Shown here in pieces: positions 58,329 to 64,000 of a stretch of 64,000 bases of DNA. The position numbers and the translations under genes are program-made. Under the pieces are notes generated by a model that saw only the letters and a program-made list of their open reading frames with translations, searched no databases and was not told where the DNA came from. Position 1 is the stretch's first letter; each line of letters begins with the position of its first letter. The DNA is from Nocardioides sp. PD653-B2 (GTDB taxonomy: Bacteria > Actinomycetota > Actinomycetes > Propionibacteriales > Nocardioidaceae), in the NCBI RefSeq assembly GCF_002117935.1, contig NZ_BDJE01000033.1, positions 40,777-104,776 on the forward strand, read 5' to 3'.

Positions 58329-58568
58329 TCACTCCGCGAGCCGGTTCGCGACGGTGAGGAGGACGGCTGCGTCCTCGAGCGCGGTGAGGTCGTGCCGGCG
58401 CGGCGGGATCAGCACGTAGTCGCCGGGCGCGCCCTCCCAGGCGTCGTCCCCCGCGTGCAGCCGGACCCGACCGTGCAGCACCTGGAGGGTGGCCTCCCCG
58501 GGGCTGCCGTGCTCACGCGCGATCGCCAGGTGCTCCTCGACGAGCGCTGCCAGGGACAGTCCGTCCAT
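58329..58568 (-). CDS. Small cupin-domain protein
   Basis: 79 residues with a single cupin fold: GEATLQVLHGRVRLHAGDDAWEGAPGDYVLIPPRRHDLTALEDAAVLL. The glycine-proline spacing fits, but the metal-binding HxH of many cupins is missing (only RRHDLTA remains). It is tucked between the XdhC gene (14 bp) and the regulator, in the same operon direction. Possibly a small ligand-binding or accessory protein. Confidence 0.72.
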   Translation of the reverse strand: MDGLSLAALVEEHLAIAREHGSPGEATLQVLHGRVRLHAGDDAWEGAPGDYVLIPPRRHDLTALEDAAVLLTVANRLAE

Positions 58569-58582
58569 CCTCCCGTGCTCGG

Positions 58583-59710
58583 TCAGACCAGGTCGCGGTG
58601 GATCCGGCCGTCGACCGCGGCGAGCCGCTTCCCGCTGCCGCCCCACCGTCCGGCGACGATCTCGGCCGCGATGCTGATCGCGGTCTCCTCGGGCGTCCGG
58701 GCGCCGAGGTCGAGGCCGATCGGCGACGACAGCCGCTCGATCTCCTTGTCGTCGACCCCGGCCTCGCGCAGCCGGGCCAGCCGGTCCTCGTGGGTGCGCC
58801 GCGAGCCCATCGCGCCGACGTACGCGACGTCGGGCAGGCGCAGCGCCACCTCGAGCAGGGGGACGTCGAACTTGGGGTCGTGGGTCAGCACGGTGATGAC
58901 GGTGCGCCCGTCGACCCGGCCGGCCTCGGCCTCGCCCGCCAGGTAGCGGTGCGGCCAGTCCACGACGACCTCGTCGGCCTCCGGGAAGCGGGAGCGGGTG
59001 GCGAAGACGGGCCGGGCGTCGCAGACGGTCACGTGGTAGCCCAGGAAGCTGCCGACCTTGGCGACCGCGGCCGCGAAGTCGATCGCGCCGAACACCAGCA
59101 TCCGCGGCTTCGGGGCGAACCCCCACACGAACACCCGCATGCCCTCGCCGCGCCGTTCGCCGTCCGGCCCGTAGGTCAGCGTCGCGTTGGACCCCGACGC
59201 CAGCAGGCCGAGCGCGTCGTCGTGGACGGCGGCGTCCGCACGCGGCGAGCCGAGGGTGGACTCGATCGGGGTGTCGGGTCGTACGACGATCCGCCGGCCC
59301 AGCCAGGACGGGTCGGGGTGCTCGATGACGGTGGCGAGGGCGACCGGCCGACCCGCCTCGATGTCGGCGGCGACCTCCTCCAGCTCGGGGAACGTCTCGC
59401 GGCTGACCTTCTCGACGAAGACGTCCAGGATGCCGCCGCAGGTCAGGCCGACGGCGAACGCGTCGTCGTCGGAGACGCCGTAGCGCTCCAGGACCGGCGC
59501 GCCCGACTCGACGACCGACTGGGCCAGCTCGTAGACCGCGCCCTCGACGCAGCCGCCGGAGACCGAGCCGACGGCGGTCTCGTCGGGGCCGACGAGCATC
59601 GAGGCCCCCGGCGGGCGCGGCGCGGACTGGAAGGTCGCGACCACGGTCCCGACGCCGATCGTCTCGCCGGCACGCCACCAGGCGAGCAGCTCGGGCAGCA
59701 CCTCACGCAC
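58583..59710 (-). CDS. XdhC/CoxI family molybdenum-cofactor maturation protein
   Basis: 375 residues with both XdhC domains: N-terminal GSVSGGCVEGAVY and TCGGILDVFVE, C-terminal Rossmann region MLVFGAIDFAAAVAKVGSFLGY, THDPKFDVPLLEVAL and AYVGAMGSRRT. XdhC-type proteins hold and sulfurate the molybdenum cofactor and deliver it to the hydroxylase. GTG 59710 overlaps the upstream VWA gene by 8 bp. Fits a maturation role for CoxL. Confidence 0.9.
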   Translation of the reverse strand: MREVLPELLAWWRAGETIGVGTVVATFQSAPRPPGASMLVGPDETAVGSVSGGCVEGAVYELAQSVVESGAPVLERYGVSDDDAFAVGLTCGGILDVFVEKVSRETFPELEEVAADIEAGRPVALATVIEHPDPSWLGRRIVVRPDTPIESTLGSPRADAAVHDDALGLLASGSNATLTYGPDGERRGEGMRVFVWGFAPKPRMLVFGAIDFAAAVAKVGSFLGYHVTVCDARPVFATRSRFPEADEVVVDWPHRYLAGEAEAGRVDGRTVITVLTHDPKFDVPLLEVALRLPDVAYVGAMGSRRTHEDRLARLREAGVDDKEIERLSSPIGLDLGARTPEETAISIAAEIVAGRWGGSGKRLAAVDGRIHRDLV

Positions 59711-60818
59711 GCGAAACCACCTCCACGAGCTCGGCGAACGTCGCGAGCGAGTGGCCCGCCACGAAGTCGTCGCAGTGCGGCAGCGCCGCGACCACGCCCT
59801 GCTGGACGGGCTCGTAGCCGGTCTTGCCGCGGTGCGGGTTCACCCAGACCACCCGGTGCGCGACCCGCTGGAGCCGCGCCATCTGCTCGCCGAGGAGGGT
59901 GGGGTCGCCGCGCTCCCAGCCGTCGCTGAACACCACGACCACCGCGCCGCGCGCCATCCCGCGCTGGCCCCAGCGGTCGAGGAAGAACCGCAGCGTCTCG
60001 CCGAGCCGGGTGCCGCCGGACCAGTCCGGCACCGTCTCGCCCGCGGCCACCAGGGCCCGCTCGGGGTCGCGGATCCGCATCGCCCGGGTCAGGTGGGTCA
60101 GCCGGGTGCCGACGGTGAACGTCTCGACCACACCCCCGCTCTCGCGCCCGGTCTGCGTGAAGCGGTGGGCGAGCCGGAGCAGCGCGTCGGCGTACCCGCT
60201 CATCGAGCCCGACACGTCGACCAGCAGCACCACCCGGCGCGGTCGGACGCCGCGGCGGCGCCACGCGATGTCGGCGGGCTCGCCCATCCGGCGCAGCGAG
60301 GCGCGCAGGGTGCGGGAGGCGTCGACCTGGCCGCGGTGCCAGCGCTGGTGCCGGGCGGTACGGCGGAGCGGCGGCCGCGGGCGCAGGGTGGCGAACATGG
60401 CGTCGAGGCGGCGCTTCTCGCCCGCGGACAGCCCGGCGACGTCGCGGTGCCGCAGCACCTCGAGCTCGCTGGCCATCGCACGGACGACGTCGGGGTCCTC
60501 GTCTCCTTCACCGGCGCCGGTGCCGTCGGTCGTCGGCAGGTCGGAGAGGACCGAGACCGACGGCTGCGCCGGGCGGGAGCGCGGGAGTCCGTCTCGCGAG
60601 TTGAAGTACGCCGCGAAGACCTGGTCGTAGCGCTCGAGGTCGTCGGGACCGGCGCACAGGGTGGCCCGGCCGGCGAGGTAGGCCGCGCGCTGGTCGTCGA
60701 GCCCCAGCAGGCCGGTCGCGGCGAGGTAGCCCTGGGCGCGGTCCTGCGTCACGGGCACCCCGGCAGCCCGCAGCGCCCGGGTGAACCCGAGGAGGATCTC
60801 GTCGCCGCCGCGGTCCAT
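59703..60818 (-). CDS. coxE: CoxE-like VWA-domain maturation protein
   Basis: 371 residues. The N-terminal helical part and a central acidic stretch (TGAGEGDEDPD) lead to a C-terminal VWA domain with MIDAS DVSGSMSGY and TFTVGTRL. CoxE works with the AAA protein CoxD to mature the molybdenum active site in form I systems. The ATG overlaps the coxD stop by one base (TGATG). Confidence 0.9.
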   Translation of the reverse strand: MDRGGDEILLGFTRALRAAGVPVTQDRAQGYLAATGLLGLDDQRAAYLAGRATLCAGPDDLERYDQVFAAYFNSRDGLPRSRPAQPSVSVLSDLPTTDGTGAGEGDEDPDVVRAMASELEVLRHRDVAGLSAGEKRRLDAMFATLRPRPPLRRTARHQRWHRGQVDASRTLRASLRRMGEPADIAWRRRGVRPRRVVLLVDVSGSMSGYADALLRLAHRFTQTGRESGGVVETFTVGTRLTHLTRAMRIRDPERALVAAGETVPDWSGGTRLGETLRFFLDRWGQRGMARGAVVVVFSDGWERGDPTLLGEQMARLQRVAHRVVWVNPHRGKTGYEPVQQGVVAALPHCDDFVAGHSLATFAELVEVVSRA

Positions 60819-61699
60819 CAGGCCCGGAGCATCTGGTCGAGGGCATGCCGGACGCGGTCGGCGTCCTCGCGGTACTTCACCAGCGCGCCCAGCGTCGCCG
60901 ACGCCGACTCGAGGTCGATCTCGGCGCTGCCGAGGTAGTGCAGGGCGCGGGCCCAGTCGAGCGTCTCGGCCACCCCGGGCGGCTTCTGGAGGTCGTCGCG
61001 GCTGCGCAGCTGCTGGACGACCGTCACGACCTGGCGGCGCAGCGTCTCGGAGACCTCGGGCGCCCGCGAGCGCAGGATCTCGACCTCACGCTCGAGGCCC
61101 GGGTGGTCGATCCAGTGGTAGAGGCAGCGCCGCTTGAGCGCGTCGTGCAGCTCGCGGGTCCGGTTGGAGGTCAGCACGACGATCGGCGGCGTCGCGGCGC
61201 GCACCGTGCCGAGCTCGGGGATCGTCACCTGGTAGGTCGAGAGCACCTCGAGCAGGAACGCCTCGAACTCGTCGTCGGCCCGGTCGACCTCGTCGACGAG
61301 CAGCACCGCGGGGCTCTCCTGGAGCGCCCTCAGCACCGGGCGCGCGAGCAGGAACCGCGCGTCGTACAGGCTCTTCTCGGCCTCCTCGACACTCTGGTCA
61401 TCGGCTCCGCCGGCCGCCTCGAGCGCCCGCAGGTGCAGGATCTGGCGTGGGAAGTCCCAGTCGTAGAGCGCCTGGGTCGCGTCGATGCCCTCGTAGCACT
61501 GCAGCCGCACCAGCGGCAGGTCCATGCTCTCCGCGATCGCCTCCGCGAGCGCGGTCTTGCCGGTGCCGGGCTCGCCCTCGAGCAGCAGCGGTCGCTGCAT
61601 CCTCATCGCCAGGAACGTCACCGTCGCCAGGGCGTCGTCGCACAGGTAGCCGGTCCCGCCGAGGCGGGCGGCCACGGCACTGGCGGACTCGGGCTCCAT
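60818..61699 (-). CDS. coxD: MoxR-type AAA ATPase, CoxD-like
   Basis: 293 residues. Walker A GEPGTGKT, Walker B LLVDEVDRA, sensor LTSNRTRELHDALKRRCLYHW (SRF-like). MoxR AAA proteins act as chaperones with VWA partners, here the following coxE. ATG 61699 has TAACCT 7 bases upstream, so it is probably leaderless and heads the maturation operon coxD-coxE-xdhC-cupin. Confidence 0.92.
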   Translation of the reverse strand: MEPESASAVAARLGGTGYLCDDALATVTFLAMRMQRPLLLEGEPGTGKTALAEAIAESMDLPLVRLQCYEGIDATQALYDWDFPRQILHLRALEAAGGADDQSVEEAEKSLYDARFLLARPVLRALQESPAVLLVDEVDRADDEFEAFLLEVLSTYQVTIPELGTVRAATPPIVVLTSNRTRELHDALKRRCLYHWIDHPGLEREVEILRSRAPEVSETLRRQVVTVVQQLRSRDDLQKPPGVAETLDWARALHYLGSAEIDLESASATLGALVKYREDADRVRHALDQMLRA

Positions 61700-61706
61700 G
61701 TCCTCA

Positions 61707-61712
61707 AGGTTA
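61707..61712 (-). promoter_or_regulatory. -10 box for leaderless coxD
   Basis: Minus-strand TAACCT, 7 bases before the ATG at 61699. Confidence 0.5.
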
Positions 61713-61741
61713 CCCAGCCCGCGTTGGCGCGAGGTTGGGGC

Positions 61742-62293
61742 TCAGCGCCGGTCGACGTCCCGGCCGGTGGCGAGGTCACCGCACTCGACCAGCTCGGCGT
61801 CGTGGCCCTCGAGGTAGGCCCGCGCGCCGCGGTCACCCGAGGCCTCCTCCGCGACCGCGGCCCAGTGCTCGCGCCCGATCACGACCGGGTGGCCCGGGCG
61901 CCCGCCGTACGACGCCCGGCGCAGCGTGGCGGGTCCGGGCAGCGGCTCGAGCAGGCGCCGTACGACGTCCGCCCCGACGTCGGGCACGTCCACCAGCGAG
62001 ACGACCACCGCGTCGGCGTCGGTGCCGGTCGCCGCGGTGAGGCCGGCGCGCAGCGACGCCGACATGCCGTCCGCCCAGTCGGCCGCGACGACCGCGGTGG
62101 CCCCGGTCCCGGCGAGCAGCGGCAGCGCCTCCTCGGCGGCGGCGCCGAGGACCACGGTCACCTGCGTGCAGCCGCCGTCGGTCAGCGACCGCACCCCACG
62201 GACGAGCCAGGCCTCGCCGTCGTCGTCGCGCACCAGCGCCTTGGGCATCCCCATCCGGGTCCCGGCCCCCGCGGCGAGCAACAGTCCGTGCAC
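61742..62293 (-). CDS. MocA-like molybdenum cofactor cytidylyltransferase
   Basis: 183-residue nucleotidyltransferase of the MobA/MocA fold: LLAAGAGTRMGMPKAL (nucleotide loop and signature Lys), DGMSASLRAGL, SLVDVPDVGADVV (Asp metal ligand) and YGGRPGHPVVI. It probably adds CMP to the molybdenum cofactor for the hydroxylase, although IspD-like or other sugar transferases share the fold. GTG start. Upstream of coxD on the same strand, with a 42-bp gap. Confidence 0.83.
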   Translation of the reverse strand: MHGLLLAAGAGTRMGMPKALVRDDDGEAWLVRGVRSLTDGGCTQVTVVLGAAAEEALPLLAGTGATAVVAADWADGMSASLRAGLTAATGTDADAVVVSLVDVPDVGADVVRRLLEPLPGPATLRRASYGGRPGHPVVIGREHWAAVAEEASGDRGARAYLEGHDAELVECGDLATGRDVDRR

Positions 62294-62329
62294 CTGCTCA
62301 GCATGTCAGGCTCCGGCGCCGAGGCGACG

Positions 62330-62968
62330 TCAGCCGGGGAACGCCTCGGCGTAGACCGCCGCGAGGTCGGCGGAATACGGCGCGCTGAAGCCGCACACCG
62401 TGACCTGACCGTCGGTCGCGGAGACCAGGTAGCGGCCGCCCTCCTCGAACTCCACGGCGCCGACCAGCTGCTGCATGTCCTGCGCGGGCGCCTGCACCCG
62501 CACCAGGTCGGTCTCGGCGCCGGCGTACCAGTGGCTCGGCGCGAGGGTCACGACGCCGTCGGCCAGCATCGTGACGGTGCCGTCGAAGGCGAGGGTCTGC
62601 TGGGAAACGATCTCGGCGTTGGGCACCATGCACTTCGCGTTGTACGCCGCGACGCCCGGGGCACTCAGCTCGGTGACGGTCTTGTCGTCGACGGCCGTCG
62701 GCGGCGCGGCGGGGTCGTCGTCGTGGCTGAGGACACCGAAGAGGCCGACGCCCGCGATGATCAGGACGGCGGCCGCGGCGACCAGCCAGGTCAGCGGGCC
62801 ACGGTCGTGGGTGCCGGTCTCGCGGTTCTCGGTGGTGAGCTCGGTGCTCATGACGTCCTCCAGGAGTCGGGCCACCCGGGTCGGGTCGGCCGGCGGGAGG
62901 GAGGCAGCCGGGTCGGACGCCCGCAGGCGGGCGCGCAGCTCGTCGTCGGCGTCGAACGGTGCGGTCAT
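62330..62968 (-). CDS. Membrane protein coupled to a sigma factor, likely anti-sigma
   Basis: 212 residues: cytoplasmic 1-60 (DDELRARLRASDPAASLPPADPTRVARLLEDVM), TM 61-80 (WLVAAAAVLIIAGVGLFGVL), then an extracellular domain with two cysteines. Translationally coupled to a sigma factor (4-bp overlap, ATGA). The N-terminus lacks the zinc-binding HxxxCxxC of ZAS anti-sigmas. Control of the sigma factor is inferred from position and topology. Confidence 0.75.
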   Translation of the reverse strand: MTAPFDADDELRARLRASDPAASLPPADPTRVARLLEDVMSTELTTENRETGTHDRGPLTWLVAAAAVLIIAGVGLFGVLSHDDDPAAPPTAVDDKTVTELSAPGVAAYNAKCMVPNAEIVSQQTLAFDGTVTMLADGVVTLAPSHWYAGAETDLVRVQAPAQDMQQLVGAVEFEEGGRYLVSATDGQVTVCGFSAPYSADLAAVYAEAFPG

Positions 62969-63501
62969 GGCCTTCTCCCCTCTCTCGTCTCCTCATGTCC
63001 GGCGGCGGCCTCGACCTTTCGCAGCTGGGCCTTCAGCTTCTCGCGGGCCCGGTGCAGCCGGATGCTCGCGGCGTTGGCCGTGATGTCCAGGACGACCGCG
63101 ATCTCGGCCGGCGTCAGCTGCTCCCACGCCCAGAGGCGGAGCAGCTCGGCGTCGTCGGGCCGCAGCGCCGCGAGCGCCGCGGCGAGGTCGTCGTCCGGTT
63201 CGTCGGGGGCCGGCGCCGCCTCCGGGGGCGGGTCCACGGTCGCGATCCGCGAGGCCAGCCGCTGCCGGCGGCGGGCGGCGCGGTCGGCGTTCCGGAGGCA
63301 GTGCCGGGCCACGCCGTACACCCAGGGCAGCGGCTCCGCGGGCAGGTCGTCGACCCGGCGCCAGCACACCAGCAGGGTCTCGGCGAGCACGTCGTCCACG
63401 GTCGCGGGGTCGGTACGGCGCGCCAGGAACCGGCGCACCGGCTCGATCAGGCCCGGCGCGATCTCCTCGAAGCGATCCCGTCGGCTGTCCACGCACTCCA
63501 C
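62965..63501 (-). CDS. ECF-type RNA polymerase sigma factor
   Basis: 178 residues. Region 2 (VDDVLAETLLVCWRRVDDLPAEPLPWVYGVARHCLRNADRAARRR) and region 4 (LRPDDAELLRLWAWEQLTPAEIAVVLDITANAASIRLHRAREKL) of a sigma-70-family ECF sigma. A GTG at 63501 is taken as start; the next GTG at 63492 is an alternative. Its promoter would lie in or before the RidA-family gene, whose stop is 33 bp upstream. Confidence 0.88.
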   Translation of the reverse strand: MECVDSRRDRFEEIAPGLIEPVRRFLARRTDPATVDDVLAETLLVCWRRVDDLPAEPLPWVYGVARHCLRNADRAARRRQRLASRIATVDPPPEAAPAPDEPDDDLAAALAALRPDDAELLRLWAWEQLTPAEIAVVLDITANAASIRLHRAREKLKAQLRKVEAAAGHEETREGRRP

Positions 63502-63533
63502 GCTGTCACATGTCCGGCACGGGCCCGAAACCG

Positions 63534-63932
63534 TCACGCGGGACGGACGGCGACGGCCTCGACCTCGACCAGCTGGTCGGGGTAGCCGAGCTGGGCGACC
63601 CCGAGCAGCGTGCTCGGCGCGTCGTGGTCGCCGAACCTCGCGCGGACCACCCGCCAGGCCGCCACCAGGTCCGCGCGGTCGCCGGAGGCGACGTACACCG
63701 TGGACTTCGCGACGTCGGTCAGGGCGCACCCGGCCGCGGCGAGCGCGACGACGAGGTTGTCCATGACCATCTCCGCCTGGCCGGCGACGTCGCCGGCGCG
63801 GGCCACGGCACCGTCGGCGTCGAGCGGGCACGCACCGGCGGTGAACACCAGGCTGCCGGGACCGACCACGGCGGCGTAGGCGTACGGCGCCGTGTCGGCG
63901 AGGGCGGGCGCGCGGACCAGCTCGACACTCAT
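63534..63932 (-). CDS. RidA/YjgF-family protein lacking the catalytic arginine
   Basis: 132 residues with the YjgF/chorismate-mutase-like fold: AYAAVVGPGSLVFTAGACPLD, AEMVMDNLVVALAAAGCALTDVAKSTVYV, LVEVEAVAVRP. At the position where active RidA has Arg in PARS, this protein reads APSTLL, so the enamine/imine deaminase Arg is missing; it belongs to another Rid subgroup of unknown role. Upstream CAGGAT lies 7 bases before the ATG, a weak -10. Confidence 0.85.
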   Translation of the reverse strand: MSVELVRAPALADTAPYAYAAVVGPGSLVFTAGACPLDADGAVARAGDVAGQAEMVMDNLVVALAAAGCALTDVAKSTVYVASGDRADLVAAWRVVRARFGDHDAPSTLLGVAQLGYPDQLVEVEAVAVRPA

Positions 63933-63978
63933 GCTCGCGATCCTGCCTGCTCACCCGTGGTCGCGCCCACCGGTCTTC

Positions 63979-64000
63979 GGGTAGTCCCTGACGTTCGAGG
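63979..64000. repeat. Left end of a palindromic repeat, cut by the window
   Basis: GGGTAGTCCCTGACG (63979-63993) matches the outer arm of the palindromes at 37290-37353 and 52505-52566; the following TTCGAGG differs. The rest lies beyond the edge. It is upstream of the RidA-family gene, with no stop codon visible beside it. Confidence 0.75.

Overview
The window is chromosomal DNA of a very high-GC actinobacterium. Gene density, frequent GTG/TTG starts, -10 boxes placed 6 to 8 bases before start codons, an actinobacterial LexA box, and the block NCS2 permease, DUF2530, DUF3027, MFS, cold-shock protein, XPB helicase all fit. Protein content and stop-codon-associated repeats suggest Nocardioides or a near relative (inference). 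I see no rRNA, tRNA, insertion sequence, prophage or CRISPR array.

Layout. 1-510: head of the str operon, rpsL and the 5' end of rpsG, leftward. 0.6-5.3 kb: MarR regulator with an MFS exporter, purine permease, DUF2530 and DUF3027 proteins. 5.4-12.7 kb: second MFS protein, cold-shock protein with an extension, a HAD-LarE fusion, a secreted subtilase, and an ECF sigma factor with a membrane beta-propeller partner. 12.7-18.1 kb: 33-bp tandem repeats, acyl-CoA synthetase, RibD/DHFR-like reductase, SRPBCC protein, M6 metalloprotease. 18.3-21.3 kb: PP2C phosphatase and two FHA proteins in one overlapping operon. 21.3-26.0 kb: XPB helicase, its usual large partner and a CGNR-type zinc-finger protein. 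26.1-39.6 kb: a frameshifted small membrane-protein gene, TrpB2, a large secreted hydrolase, SerA, an MpaB-like protein, two tandem secreted paralogues, a ketosteroid-isomerase-like protein with a KstR-like box, HD protein, DUF4031, CutC, GntR. 39.6-52.3 kb: MacB/FtsX-type ABC exporter, SOS-box AlkB, 6-phosphogluconate dehydrogenase, methyltransferase, a CDGSH plus haem-oxygenase-like diiron pair, aldo/keto reductase, LemA and DUF2207, third MFS protein. 52.3-62.3 kb: a form II CO-dehydrogenase-like molybdenum hydroxylase locus (coxS-L-M-G; GAF regulator; cupin; XdhC, CoxE, CoxD; MocA-like). 62.3-64 kb: a second sigma/anti-sigma pair and a RidA-family protein.

How the parts work together. The molybdenum hydroxylase locus has structural subunits, a cytidylyltransferase for cofactor tailoring, XdhC for cofactor handling, the MoxR/VWA maturation pair and a dedicated regulator, so it looks functional. 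The PP2C and FHA proteins form a phospho-signalling unit with no kinase in view. Two sigma factors are translationally coupled to membrane proteins that probably control them.

The most unusual feature is a set of short repeat families that end on, or within a few bases of, the stop codons of at least nine genes. One palindromic copy lies in frame inside coxG. A single extra A breaks the gene at 26088-26493.
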